64,000 nt of DNA from an uncultured Flavobacteriales bacterium (GCA_903823565.1 CAIJTF010000013.1:85721-149720), one strand, 5' to 3'; shown: positions 8,450-17,401, counted from the first letter of the stretch. Notes: generated by a model not told the origin, from the sequence alone. Numbers and translations: made by a program.

Positions 8450-9268
8450 ATGAGCGAAACAAAAAACAATAAGGCAGCCAAGAGAATTAGCGGTTTTTCC
8501 TCAGTCATTTCCTTTTTAGTTATGGCTTTAGCATTGATCGTTGGTATTATAATCTATGACAAAATATTTGGGGATCCTGCCAACTTCATCGACGGTGAAT
8601 TGCGAGGTGAGCCAAAAGAAAATAATTTTTATGGGGTTATTTATAAGGGTGGATTCATTGTCCCTGGTTTGGTGGCAATTAACATTATTATTCTGATTTT
8701 CTCATTAGAAAGAATGATAACACTTCTTTTGGCAAATGGGAAAGGAAACACTCGGAAGTTTATTGTTTCTATTAAGGAGAGTTTGGCTTCGGGTAATTAT
8801 GACAGCGCCATTGCTGCGTGTGATAAGAAAAAAGGCTCTTTGGCCAATGTTGTTCGAGCTGGAGTTGAAAAGTATCGTAATGTTGCTCTTGACAAATCGC
8901 TTGATAAAGAACAGAAAATTGAGGCCGTGAAAAAAGAATTAGACGAGGCAACTGCTCTTGAGCTTCCAATGCTTTCGAAAAATTTGTCCGTACTTTCCAC
9001 TTGTGCGTCTATAGCAACCCTTGTCGGACTAATTGGTACCGTTTTAGGGATGATTCGTTCCTTTGCTGCGATGTCATCCGGATCTCCAGACACTGCAGCA
9101 TTAGCTACCGGTATTTCTGAAGCGTTAATCAATACGGCATTCGGGATTACGGCTTCTACGGTTGCAATCATCATGTATAATGTGTTTTCCACGCAAATTG
9201 ATTCCATGACCTACAGCATGGATGAGGCAAACTTTATCATTTCTCAGGATTTAGCAACGAAAAACTAG
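8450..9268 (+). CDS. exbB: MotA/TolQ/ExbB proton channel protein
   Basis: A 272-residue inner membrane protein. Hydrophobic segments lie at about 18-38 and 68-88, and the conserved MotA/TolQ/ExbB pair of helices lies in the C-terminal half (LVGLIGTVLGMIRSFAAM and the following GISEALINTAFGITASTVAI). These are the proton-channel helices that, with ExbD, use the proton motive force to drive TonB. It opens a cluster of two exbD genes and tonB, so it powers TonB-dependent outer membrane transport. It is driven from the strong promoter at 8382-8412. Confidence 0.93.
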   Translation: MSETKNNKAAKRISGFSSVISFLVMALALIVGIIIYDKIFGDPANFIDGELRGEPKENNFYGVIYKGGFIVPGLVAINIIILIFSLERMITLLLANGKGNTRKFIVSIKESLASGNYDSAIAACDKKKGSLANVVRAGVEKYRNVALDKSLDKEQKIEAVKKELDEATALELPMLSKNLSVLSTCASIATLVGLIGTVLGMIRSFAAMSSGSPDTAALATGISEALINTAFGITASTVAIIMYNVFSTQIDSMTYSMDEANFIISQDLATKN

Positions 9269-9307
9269 TGTTGCTCCCTAATTTGAAGCGATTATTTTAA
9301 CAGCATT

Positions 9308-9979
9308 ATGCCTAAAATTAAAATACCCAAAAGTTCGCCCTCCATCGATATGACGCCGATGGTTGACTTGGCTTTTCTATTGGTGACCTTTTTTATGTTG
9401 GCGGCTTCATTTCGACCCAGTGAACCAGTTACAGTAAACACCCCTTCGAGTACAAGCGACAAAATTTTACCTGAAAACAAGCTAATGGTTACGGTCGACA
9501 ACAAGGGCCGCGCCTTTTTGACGATTGGAGATGCAGAAGCCAGAAAAGAAACGATTAACGCTGTTTTGGCACAATATGGTTCTAAACTTACAAGTAAGGA
9601 GTTAGAAGAATTTTATGGATTAACTACCTTTGGCTGCTCGGTAAAAGATTTGCCAACGTATCTTGAGGCCAGTGAAACCGAGCGTCAACGGTTCGAGAGC
9701 GCAGGGATTCCCGCAGATAGCAACTACAATGAATTAGTAGACTGGTTGAAATCAGCCATTACAGCACTTGACAATCGTGCAGTTACACTACTGGCTGAAG
9801 CAAAGAAAAAAGGAAAGACCCCTAATTACAATGAAATTTACCCTAAACTCGTTATCCGGGCCGATGGAAAGGTAACCTATAAAAAAGTTGATAAGATCAT
9901 AAATTCTTTCCGAGAAATAAAGTATACGGATTTAAATTTTGAAACCATACCCGAACTTTCCGGGAAAACCAAGGAGTAG
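9308..9979 (+). CDS. exbD: ExbD/TolR biopolymer transport protein (first copy)
   Basis: A 223-residue protein with the ExbD signature S-I-D-M-T-P-M-V-D-L-A-F-L-L-V-T-F-F spanning its single membrane helix (about residues 14-36). Within it, the aspartate in MVDLAF is the proton-carrying residue. The periplasmic part is longer than in proteobacterial ExbD (about 140 residues) because of a charged insertion between about 75 and 165, and ends in the usual PKLVIRADGKVTYKKVD strand-helix block. It works with ExbB and TonB. It is 39 bases after exbB and 3 bases before the second exbD. Confidence 0.92.
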   Translation: MPKIKIPKSSPSIDMTPMVDLAFLLVTFFMLAASFRPSEPVTVNTPSSTSDKILPENKLMVTVDNKGRAFLTIGDAEARKETINAVLAQYGSKLTSKELEEFYGLTTFGCSVKDLPTYLEASETERQRFESAGIPADSNYNELVDWLKSAITALDNRAVTLLAEAKKKGKTPNYNEIYPKLVIRADGKVTYKKVDKIINSFREIKYTDLNFETIPELSGKTKE

Positions 9980-9982
9980 GAA

Positions 9983-10612
9983 ATGGCAGAAATGGCAGAA
10001 AGTGGCGGTGGCCACAAGGAAGGTAAAAAAAGAGCGAAGAAATCATCTACTCGGGTTGATATGACGCCGATGGTGGATTTGGCATTTCTTTTATTGACCT
10101 TCTTTGTATTGACCTCTACCTTTAGTAAACCTAGGATTATGCGGTTGGCTTATCCTGCTAAAAATGAAGACAAAGAGTCAGAAGCGCCAAAAGTTAAGAA
10201 TGGAATCACTTTTTTGCTGTCCAAAGACAAGATTTTTTTCTATACGGGAGAGTTCTTTAGCGCATCAAAGCCAGGACCGAATGGACCAACAACCTTGAAA
10301 GCTACAGATTTTAGTGCCAATGGAGTTCGTAAGTTGTTATCAGAATTAAATATGTACGTTTTGCAGAAAAAAGAAGGTTTGGCGAAGAAAGTACAAATGA
10401 AACAATTAGCAGACACTACGTTTCTGAGGTTAATGGATGAAGCTAAAGTACAACCTGATGCACTAAAGGTGTTAGTAAAAACCGATGACAAAGCTACCTG
10501 CAAAAATTTCGTTGACTTAGTTGATGAATTGAAAATCGCTGAAATTGGTGTAATTGCACCTGTGGAAATGATGCCAGAAGAATTAGAATTACTTAAGCAA
10601 AACAATAAATAA
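9983..10612 (+). CDS. exbD: ExbD/TolR biopolymer transport protein (second copy)
   Basis: A 209-residue second ExbD. The charged N-terminus, rich in glycine and lysine, is followed by TRVDMTPMVDLAFLLLTFFV (about residues 22-44), with the conserved aspartate of the proton path, and a periplasmic domain that again carries an insertion. It differs substantially from the first copy, so the two probably form a mixed ExbD dimer in the ExbB pentamer, as two different exbD genes are the norm in this cluster in Bacteroidota. Its stop overlaps the tonB start as TAATG. Confidence 0.92.
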   Translation: MAEMAESGGGHKEGKKRAKKSSTRVDMTPMVDLAFLLLTFFVLTSTFSKPRIMRLAYPAKNEDKESEAPKVKNGITFLLSKDKIFFYTGEFFSASKPGPNGPTTLKATDFSANGVRKLLSELNMYVLQKKEGLAKKVQMKQLADTTFLRLMDEAKVQPDALKVLVKTDDKATCKNFVDLVDELKIAEIGVIAPVEMMPEELELLKQNNK

Positions 10613-11565
10613 TGATTCAGGCGACCTTAATTCAATCCATCATATATCACGTAAAGCGGCTGTTTTCGGCGGACTTAATGTTTGTTTGGGGTGTTTTAGG
10701 AATTATCGTGCTTTATTCGGGATTTCTTTATGTAACTACTAAAGGGTGGTTGGTAACCGCAGAAGATCGAAATGATTTGGTTTTTGCGGATAAGAATAAA
10801 AAGTACGGTGCCTATGTAATACGCAAAAATTATAACCGGCGTTTAATCTTTACAATGCTTTTGTTGGTTCTTATGGTTTTAACGCTGAGGCTTACCATGT
10901 ATGTTGTCGATAAGTTATCGGTAAAGGAAATAAAAACAAACGATAAAACCGCTACCCTTAAGTTACAAGGGCCTGTAAAAGAGAAAAAAGAGATTAAGTT
11001 GCAACCTAAACCAAAACCTAAAAAGGTTTTGCAGAAAACGATTAAATATGTGGCGCCAGTAATAAGCAATACGGAGGATGAACCGATTCCTCCCCCACCG
11101 CCTACCGGTCCTCCGGCAGCTTTAGGGGACACCACCGTAACGGACGGCGACGGATTGCCACCGCCTCCGCCACCGCCACCCCCGCCTCCGCCACCGCCAC
11201 CCCCGCCACCACCACCTGGGACACCAATTGATATGACAATCTATACGGAAGTACAGGAAGAGTCTGATTTTCCTGGGGGATTTGAAGCTCTTGCTTCGTT
11301 TTTTAACGCTAATATTCCCGAAACAATCTCTGAGTTGAATGATTTGGGAATTGAAGGCCAAGTAAAAGTGCGTTTTTGCGTGGAGCAAGACGGAAGAATT
11401 ACCAGTGTTTCCGTGGTTCAATCACTTTTGGGTTGCAAGTCTTGTGATAGGGCTGCCATGGATGTGGTTAAGAAAATGCCAAATTGGATTCCGGCAAAGA
11501 ATAATGGTCTCCCTGTTCGTTCATGGGTAATAATTCCTGTATCTTTTGCTGCGAACGGTAATTAA
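10612..11565 (+). CDS. tonB: TonB-family energy transducer
   Basis: A 317-residue TonB. The cytoplasm-facing motif DKNKKYGAYVIRKNYNRR (about 59-77) precedes the membrane helix FTMLLLVLMVLTLRLTMYVV (about 79-98). Then come a lysine/proline-rich linker, a run of 20 consecutive prolines (about 183-202), and the TonB C-terminal domain (about 215-315: FPGGFEALASFFNANI, GQVKVRFCVEQDGRI, and WIPAKNNGLPVRSWVIIPV). An additional hydrophobic segment at about 22-44 is unusual for this family; if real, the N-terminus lies on the periplasmic side. A start at TTG 10750 would remove it, but the ATG at 10612 overlaps the exbD stop. It transmits energy from ExbBD to outer membrane receptors. Confidence 0.92.
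   Translation: MIQATLIQSIIYHVKRLFSADLMFVWGVLGIIVLYSGFLYVTTKGWLVTAEDRNDLVFADKNKKYGAYVIRKNYNRRLIFTMLLLVLMVLTLRLTMYVVDKLSVKEIKTNDKTATLKLQGPVKEKKEIKLQPKPKPKKVLQKTIKYVAPVISNTEDEPIPPPPPTGPPAALGDTTVTDGDGLPPPPPPPPPPPPPPPPPPPPGTPIDMTIYTEVQEESDFPGGFEALASFFNANIPETISELNDLGIEGQVKVRFCVEQDGRITSVSVVQSLLGCKSCDRAAMDVVKKMPNWIPAKNNGLPVRSWVIIPVSFAANGN
11158..11217 (+). repeat. Twenty-codon proline run built on a 21-base tandem duplication
   Basis: Codons at 11158-11217 are all proline. Bases 11161-11181 and 11182-11202 are identical, showing a 21-base (7-codon) duplication followed by five more proline codons. The run lies in the periplasm-spanning linker of TonB. Length change by slippage would remain in frame. 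Confidence 0.9.
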
Positions 11566-11749
11566 TATTGGTATTTCTTTTCTTGTTGTCGTTTCTACTC
11601 TGGTAATGGCATCTTTTCTTGCCTTCACGGAAAATATTCCTCAACTTTTTGGATGGCAAAGAAGTTTTTTAATTGGGTTCCTACTTGTCTATGCTGTTTT
11701 GAGAATTTGGAGAATAAAACAATTTTGGATGAATTTGAAAAATGATTAG
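11546..11749 (+). CDS. Small two-helix membrane protein in the tonB operon
   Basis: A 67-residue protein with two hydrophobic segments (about residues 7-28 and 38-57) and a basic C-terminus. I do not recognise the family. The TTG start overlaps the tonB end by 20 bases; the only internal ATG would leave 47 residues and cut the first helix, so a non-ATG start is likely. It also overlaps the next gene by 8 bases, which argues it is translated as part of the chain tonB - small protein - PstS-like. It is probably an accessory membrane component of this cluster; no function can be assigned. Confidence 0.6.
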   Translation: MLRTVINIGISFLVVVSTLVMASFLAFTENIPQLFGWQRSFLIGFLLVYAVLRIWRIKQFWMNLKND

Positions 11750-12653
11750 CTCACGTAGTTTTTTGTTTATAAGCATTGTTTTCCTATTGCAGATTTCTTG
11801 CACATTGAATAATCGTAAGGTTGAGGAAACACATCGTAAAGGGAAAGCGGTGATTTACGTGGATGAGTCCTTTAAGCCATTGTTTCAAACGAGCATTGAG
11901 GTTTTCCAAAGCCAATACCCTAAATCATCCATTGATGCGGTTTATTCCTCTGAAAACGACATAATCAACAGCTTTCTTGATAATAAATTAAAGACGATTT
12001 GTATTTCAAGGGATTTAACAAAAAAAGAAAAGGCAAATATTTTTACGAACGAGTCGATTAAAGTAAGAAGTGAAAAAATCGCATACGATGCGGTTGCATT
12101 GATTGTTCACCCGGATAATAAAGACACCATTGCATTACTTGAAGATCTTACAACTTGGTTGACGGAATCCGAAGCCACTTGGAAAACTTCTCGGCAAAAA
12201 ATTAATTTGGTTTTTGACAACAATGGAACCTCGAACTTTTTATTTTTAACTAAGCTGGTTAAAGGTAAAAAGCTTTCTTCTTCCCTTTCGTCTTTGAGAT
12301 CAAACAGGGAAGTGTTGGACTATGTTAAACAAAATAAAAATGCTTTAGGTATAATTGGTGTTAATTGGATTTCGGATATGGATGATCCAAATATGATGGG
12401 ACTACGGAAAGGAGTAAAAGTAATGTATGTAAGATTGCGAAAAGATCTTCCTGCGTTTCAGCCCTTTGCTGGAAACATTTGGTCACAGGAGTATCCATTA
12501 TGTAGGGAGGTATGGATGATTAATAGAGCAAATAAGGCCGGAATTAATTCTGGATTTATGTTGTTTATGAGCGGAGAAAAAGGACAGTTAATCATTCAAA
12601 AGTCAGAGTTGGTACCAGCAAAGGCCCCCATACGCTTATTTCGATTAGAGTAA
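11742..12653 (+). CDS. PstS-like substrate-binding lipoprotein
   Basis: A 303-residue lipoprotein (lipobox LQISC, Cys20) with the two-lobed fold of phosphate-binding PstS proteins: GKAVIYVDESFKPLFQTSIE at the N-terminal lobe, an ICISRDLTKKEK switch region, YDAVALIVHPDNKDT, the FDNNGTSN loop that resembles the oxyanion-binding loop of PstS, and ALGIIGVNWI. No Pst permease genes are nearby. This gene regularly follows exbB-exbD-exbD-tonB in Bacteroidota, so a role tied to TonB-driven uptake or sensing of phosphate or another oxyanion is inferred. The ATG overlaps the stop of the small membrane protein. Confidence 0.8.
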   Translation: MISSRSFLFISIVFLLQISCTLNNRKVEETHRKGKAVIYVDESFKPLFQTSIEVFQSQYPKSSIDAVYSSENDIINSFLDNKLKTICISRDLTKKEKANIFTNESIKVRSEKIAYDAVALIVHPDNKDTIALLEDLTTWLTESEATWKTSRQKINLVFDNNGTSNFLFLTKLVKGKKLSSSLSSLRSNREVLDYVKQNKNALGIIGVNWISDMDDPNMMGLRKGVKVMYVRLRKDLPAFQPFAGNIWSQEYPLCREVWMINRANKAGINSGFMLFMSGEKGQLIIQKSELVPAKAPIRLFRLE

Positions 12654-12669
12654 TAATGGGCTTAATATC

Positions 12670-12700
12670 TTTGATAAGCGAATTAACTAATGTATTTTTG
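12670..12700 (+). promoter_or_regulatory. Promoter of the TPR gene (TTTG-N19-TATTTTTG)
   Basis: TTTG at 12670-12673, 19 bases, TATTTTTG at 12693-12700. The TTTG is itself the end of a second complete box, TATCTTTG at 12666-12673, so two start sites may be possible. Five-base inverted arms (GCTTA 12660-12664, TAAGC 12675-12679) surround the upstream box. Confidence 0.65.
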
Positions 12701-12735
12701 GCATACAATTTATTAAAGGGCAAAAAAATAATATT

Positions 12736-14433
12736 ATGAAAACAACATTGCTATTATTAGGTGCAATTTGGGTTATAAGTGTAACCGGGCAATCAACATT
12801 AAACGGTGATAAGGAGCGGGTAAAAACAGCTATACTATTAACAGAGAATGAACGCTATGCGGAGGCCATCGGATCCTTTAATCAATTGTTGTCGGCAAAC
12901 CCCAAGGATGGTCATGCCAATTTCTATTTGGGTGATTGTTATTTAAAACGGTCTCAACAGGATTCGGCAATCTCTGTTTGGAGTCGTGGGTATGATAACA
13001 CGCTCAAATTACCAGAGACGGATCAACTTGCAATAAACTATCTTGGGAAGTTTCGAGCCTTGTGGTGCCTCGGGGATACTAGTGCAGCAAGCGCTATGTT
13101 CCAAAAGGCCGAGGCATTGCAGACATTAAAGGGCAAAAAAGAAAAAAAGGACGTTAGGAACATCAAAATGGCAGAATTATATCGCTTGGCAGCGGAGACT
13201 AAAATTCTTTCGAACATTAAAGACATTTCGGGTGCCATTAAATTGATAACAAAAGCGTATAAATTAGATCCTACCAATGAGGACCATTACTTGCTAATGG
13301 GGGATGCAATTTACCAACGGGATTTGATTATTGCAAAAAACAGTAAAGAACCGTTAATTGCTAGTGATGCGGTTGCTGAGTATAATCAGTTACTAGGCGT
13401 AAATCCTAAAAACATTAGGGCATTATACCGAAAAGGATTAATTTATCAAGCAACAAAAAGTTATGATGTAGCCTTGATTGAATTTAAGAACATGATTGGT
13501 TTAGACTCCACCTTCGCCCCAGCGTATCGTTCCATGGGACAAATCTATGCGGACAAAGGCGACATGAAGAAAGCCCTTTTTTATTGGAAAAAGTATTTAA
13601 AAATTAACGACAATTTGGAAGCAAGAAATCGCATTGCCTTGGTTATTTATGGTGCGGGAATGTACTGTGAATTCCTTGAGGAAATCGAAGTGTTCTTTTC
13701 CCAAAATGTGGCAACCAAAGACCTTAAAAATTTATTTGTTGAGGCGACGTTGCGTTGTAACAACAATACTGTAAACTACGAAAAGGCGCTTAGTTTGAAT
13801 AGTGAAATTTTGAATGGAATTCCTTTTGAAAACCAATCGTTTACGGAATTGTATAACCAGGCCAAATTGCTTAAAAAGTCTGGACAAGATTCTTTGAGTA
13901 TTCTTTATTTCGACAGGGTGCTTCCTATGACCGACTCAAGTTTTTATATTAAGGAAATCGCCCCTATTTTAACGAAACATTATTACGAGAAAAAGGATTA
14001 TGTAAGGGCCATAACCTGTTATTCTAAATTAGGTTCTATAAATGGATTAAGCTTTGAAGACGCTTTTTATTTTGGATATTGTTATTACAAAATGTCCGAT
14101 TTCAAAAATGCTGATTCTGCCTTTTCTATTTCGGCTAAACTTAATGACAAATGGTCTGCACCAATATATTATATGGCCATGTGTAAACTAAAATTGGACA
14201 CAAAAAATGAGTATTTAGCGTTTAATGACTTTTTGAAATTGTCGGAATTAATAACACCAGAACTTCGCGGAACGGATCCGACGTTAAAAAGGTACTCATT
14301 AGAAGCAGCCAAGTATTTAGGGGCTTATTATAAAAACAATAACGACCCAAAAACGGCAAAAATTCATTGGCAAACGGTTTATGAATTGGATCCAAAGAAT
14401 GCTGATGCCAAAAGTGAATTAGGAATTAAATAG
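12736..14433 (+). CDS. TPR-repeat protein of the TonB cluster
   Basis: A 565-residue exported protein: signal peptide (about residues 1-19, ending VTGQS) then tetratricopeptide repeats over nearly the whole length. Clear repeats include EAIGSFNQLLSANPKDGHAN, SGAIKLITKAYKLDPTNEDH, AVAEYNQLLGVNPKNIRALY and VALIEFKNMIGLDSTFAPAY. TPR arrays form a superhelix for protein-protein contacts. Its place behind exbB-tonB-pstS is conserved in Bacteroidota, so it probably scaffolds periplasmic parts of that system; direct evidence is lacking. It has its own promoter and ends 10 bases from the convergent gpmI gene. Confidence 0.82.
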   Translation: MKTTLLLLGAIWVISVTGQSTLNGDKERVKTAILLTENERYAEAIGSFNQLLSANPKDGHANFYLGDCYLKRSQQDSAISVWSRGYDNTLKLPETDQLAINYLGKFRALWCLGDTSAASAMFQKAEALQTLKGKKEKKDVRNIKMAELYRLAAETKILSNIKDISGAIKLITKAYKLDPTNEDHYLLMGDAIYQRDLIIAKNSKEPLIASDAVAEYNQLLGVNPKNIRALYRKGLIYQATKSYDVALIEFKNMIGLDSTFAPAYRSMGQIYADKGDMKKALFYWKKYLKINDNLEARNRIALVIYGAGMYCEFLEEIEVFFSQNVATKDLKNLFVEATLRCNNNTVNYEKALSLNSEILNGIPFENQSFTELYNQAKLLKKSGQDSLSILYFDRVLPMTDSSFYIKEIAPILTKHYYEKKDYVRAITCYSKLGSINGLSFEDAFYFGYCYYKMSDFKNADSAFSISAKLNDKWSAPIYYMAMCKLKLDTKNEYLAFNDFLKLSELITPELRGTDPTLKRYSLEAAKYLGAYYKNNNDPKTAKIHWQTVYELDPKNADAKSELGIK

Positions 14434-14443
14434 TTTTACCTTT

Positions 14444-15940
14444 TTAGATTAAGGATATTCCTGTCATATCACTGGGAACAGGAATATTTAAATAGTTCAA
14501 AATGGTCGGTGCGACATCTGCAAGCCGGCCATTTTTTATGGTGCTTACACGATCATCAATAAAGATACAAGGGACTAGGTTGGTAGTGTGTGCAGTATTT
14601 GGTGTCCCATCTTTGTTTATAGCAATTTCTGCATTACCATGGTCTGCAATTAACATAATGCCGTATCCATCTGCAATGAGTGAGTTAATTACAATTTCCG
14701 CACATTGATCAACGGCCTCTATGGCTTTTACTATTGCGGAATAAACCCCTGTATGTCCTACCATATCAGGATTGGCAAAATTTATACAAATAAAGTCTGG
14801 TTTTTCCTCCTTAACAAAAGGAATAAGTGCCTGTACCAACATTGGGGCACTCATTTCGGGTGCTAAATCATAGGTTTTGACTTTTGGGGAATTAACGAGT
14901 AACCTGTGCTCAAGAGGAAAGGGGGTCTCTCTACCGCCATTAAAAAAATAGGTGACATGTGGGTATTTTTCCGTTTCTGCAATGCGAACTTGTTTCTTTT
15001 GGTGCGCACTTAAGGCCTCTCCCAGCGTGTTTTTAAGGTGTTCCTTATCAAAAAGCACACGAATGTTTTTATACGAAGGATCATAATTGGTCATGGTAAC
15101 ATAGTACAAAGACCGAGGAAACATAGCAAAATCTGGAATAGGTTTTTGAGTTAATGCTTCTGTAATTTCTCTTGGTCTATCCGTTCGAAAATTAAAATTA
15201 ATGACAAGGTCTCCATCTTCAATAATTCCCTTGGAATCAATAACAAGCGGAGGTAAAAACTCATCCGTAACTTGTTGGGAATATTGTTCTTGAATGGCTT
15301 CGGTATATTTTCGATGAACCAACCCTTCTCCATGAACATATAGGCGATAGGCTTTTTGTATACGCTCCCAACGATGGTCTCTGTCCATGGCATAAAATCT
15401 TCCAATTAAAGTACTTAATCGAATGTTCTGATTTAAGTAAGGCGCCAATTGCTCTAAATCATGGATAGCGGAGTGGGGGTCGCAATCGCGGCCATCTGTA
15501 ATTCCATGTATATATACGTTTTTGGCGTTTCTTTTGAGGCAATATTCTAATAAGGCCTTTAAATGAACCATCGAGCTGTGGACGCCTCCATTTGATACTA
15601 AGCCTAGCAGGTGAATCTTAACACCGTTTTTTTCTGCATAATCAAAAGCTTTTATTAAGGCTTCGTTTTTAAAAAAGGAACCGTCCGTGATTGACAAATT
15701 AATCCTAGACAATTCTTGATGAACCACTCGACCTGCACCTATGTTTAGATGACCCACTTCTGAATTTCCCATTTGCCCTTCAGGAAGCCCCACATCGTTC
15801 CCATGTGTTACCAAGGTTGAGGAAGGATATTTTGACACTATTGAATCTATAAATGGCGTGTGGGCATTAAAAACGGCATCGGCCTTCGATCGATCCCCAA
15901 TTCCCCAGCCGTCTAAAATCATTAAACAAATTTTGCTCAT
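14444..15940 (-). CDS. gpmI: 2,3-bisphosphoglycerate-independent phosphoglycerate mutase
   Basis: A 498-residue glycolytic and gluconeogenic enzyme interconverting 3- and 2-phosphoglycerate through a phosphoserine. The catalytic serine is Ser60 in GQMGNSEVGHLNIGAGRVV; the metal ligands are visible as Asp10 (LMILDGWGIG), the NPDMVGHTG block and ADHGNAE near residue 440. The substrate-binding DGRDCDP motif is near 150. The length is close to the usual 500-515. It overlaps the end of the histidine kinase gene by 4 bases, which suggests it is read in the same transcript, although the functions are unrelated. Confidence 0.96.
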   Translation of the reverse strand: MSKICLMILDGWGIGDRSKADAVFNAHTPFIDSIVSKYPSSTLVTHGNDVGLPEGQMGNSEVGHLNIGAGRVVHQELSRINLSITDGSFFKNEALIKAFDYAEKNGVKIHLLGLVSNGGVHSSMVHLKALLEYCLKRNAKNVYIHGITDGRDCDPHSAIHDLEQLAPYLNQNIRLSTLIGRFYAMDRDHRWERIQKAYRLYVHGEGLVHRKYTEAIQEQYSQQVTDEFLPPLVIDSKGIIEDGDLVINFNFRTDRPREITEALTQKPIPDFAMFPRSLYYVTMTNYDPSYKNIRVLFDKEHLKNTLGEALSAHQKKQVRIAETEKYPHVTYFFNGGRETPFPLEHRLLVNSPKVKTYDLAPEMSAPMLVQALIPFVKEEKPDFICINFANPDMVGHTGVYSAIVKAIEAVDQCAEIVINSLIADGYGIMLIADHGNAEIAINKDGTPNTAHTTNLVPCIFIDDRVSTIKNGRLADVAPTILNYLNIPVPSDMTGISLI

Positions 15941-16797
15941 CGTTCAAATCTAATTATAAAACGAGCCCCTTTAGGGATGTTTTTTTGAAAACTAATTTTA
16001 CCCTTGTTAAGGGAAACAAGTTCTTTCGTAAGAAAAAGACCCAGCCCAGTTCCTGGTTTTTCCCGAATGTTTTCATCGCCGGAACGGTAAAATTTATTAA
16101 AAATGAACGGCGCATCGTAGTCATCAACCCCTCTTCCATTATCTGCAATTTCGATGGCCGTATAGTTTTTCCCAGTGGACAAGGTTAATTTGATTTCCGT
16201 AGCATCATATTTTATGCTGTTATCAATGAGATTAATTACCGCTGATTCGAGCATACTTGGGTCGAGGTCCGCTCTTACCTCTTCCTCACCGTGCAAAAGG
16301 AATTGGATGTTTTCACTTTTAATGCGATAAAGGGCGATGATACCTGTCAAAAGGGCATTAATAGAGACAGATTTTAAAACCGGCTTTTCTGAAGCAGATT
16401 CTATGCGCGCAGCAAGTAATAATGATTCGATGAGCTTTTCCGATTTTTTATTCTCATTCAGTGCAGTTTGTATGAAGGAATGAAATTGATCTTCTGTAAA
16501 GCTTCTTTTTAATAGCGTTTGCAAAATTAATTGGACGCTAGAAATCGGGGTTTTCAACTCATGGGTAACAGAAAGTAAAAAGTTATTTTGCCGCTGCCCA
16601 AGTGAAAATTCCTTTTGAATGCTTTTGTACAACCGATAAATACCGAACAATAGCATCCCTAGGAATACGGCACCTTCCCCAAGGATCATATAAATTCGAT
16701 TAGGCTGTCCGCTCACCAACAAATAGCCCCACCATACGAATTGCAGTAAAATATAAAAAGTTAATAGAAGTATGTAAAAGGAGGCTCTAGATTTCAT
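15937..16797 (-). CDS. Sensor histidine kinase without partner regulator
   Basis: A 286-residue membrane kinase. Two helices (about 8-28 and 34-55) enclose only a few periplasmic residues, so there is no extracytoplasmic sensor domain. The HisKA domain carries the phosphoacceptor His79 in SVTHELKTPISS. The ATPase part has NLIDNSIKY (N box), IEIADNGRGVD (G1) and GTGLGLFL (G2). No response regulator gene lies beside it. It overlaps the deacetylase gene by 11 bases and gpmI by 4. The signal may be membrane state or a partner protein; this is inference. Confidence 0.9.
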   Translation of the reverse strand: MKSRASFYILLLTFYILLQFVWWGYLLVSGQPNRIYMILGEGAVFLGMLLFGIYRLYKSIQKEFSLGQRQNNFLLSVTHELKTPISSVQLILQTLLKRSFTEDQFHSFIQTALNENKKSEKLIESLLLAARIESASEKPVLKSVSINALLTGIIALYRIKSENIQFLLHGEEEVRADLDPSMLESAVINLIDNSIKYDATEIKLTLSTGKNYTAIEIADNGRGVDDYDAPFIFNKFYRSGDENIREKPGTGLGLFLTKELVSLNKGKISFQKNIPKGARFIIRFER

Positions 16798-17401
16798 GTG
16801 GTTTCAGTGTGTCGAAGATTAACTGGTTCTCCTTCAAATAGGTAATGGTTTTATCAATAAGTTCCTCTATGCGTGCTGCCGTTTTGTGGTTGTCGTGAAA
16901 AACAAGGATATCACCTCCTTTTACGCGTTTTAACGAGCGTAAAATACACGTATTTGTTCTGTTACTACGGTAATCGTGGCTCATCCAAGACCACATGATT
17001 ATCTGAAAATTCCTTTTTAAAATATACCGCCTTTGCTTTGCTGTTATTTTTCCGTAAGGTGGACGGAATAGCTTCGTGTTAAATAGCGTACGAGTTTCAG
17101 ATATTGAGTCTAAATAGGTGTTTAAGGGGGTTTTCCAACCATTTTCATGATTAAACGTGTGGTTCCCAATGGCATGACCATCGTTAACTATTTGCCCAAA
17201 TAGCTTGGGGTGAGCCACAACATTCTTCCCGACACAAAAGAACGTGGCTTTGACCTGGTGTTTTTTTAAAACATTTAATACCAAGGGAGTGGCGGTTGGA
17301 TCGGGTCCATCATCAAATGTTAAGAATACACGATCTTCCTTGTCAATGCTCCAAACACACTTTGGATAAACAACTTTTAAAGCACCAGTGAACCAACTCA
17401 T
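16787..17401 (-). CDS. Polysaccharide deacetylase family protein (NodB homology)
   Basis: A 204-residue carbohydrate esterase family 4 enzyme. The metal-binding triad is visible: Asp30-Asp31 in FLTFDDGPDP and the two histidines of GNHTFNH (His81, His85). Motif 3, RPPYGK, and the later HDNHKTAARIEEL catalytic-histidine region are also present. Such enzymes remove N-acetyl groups from peptidoglycan, chitin-like oligomers or other polymers. No signal peptide is evident, so it may act on a cytoplasmic or membrane-linked precursor. It sits 22 bases after the DUF2723 gene and overlaps the kinase gene downstream. Confidence 0.9.
   Translation of the reverse strand: MSWFTGALKVVYPKCVWSIDKEDRVFLTFDDGPDPTATPLVLNVLKKHQVKATFFCVGKNVVAHPKLFGQIVNDGHAIGNHTFNHENGWKTPLNTYLDSISETRTLFNTKLFRPPYGKITAKQRRYILKRNFQIIMWSWMSHDYRSNRTNTCILRSLKRVKGGDILVFHDNHKTAARIEELIDKTITYLKENQLIFDTLKPHEI

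Noticed and set aside
8772..9207. Minus-strand open frames inside exbB, and similar ones under many other genes
   Set aside because: They mirror the coding strand of clear family members, have no domain of their own and no promoter; they are shadows.
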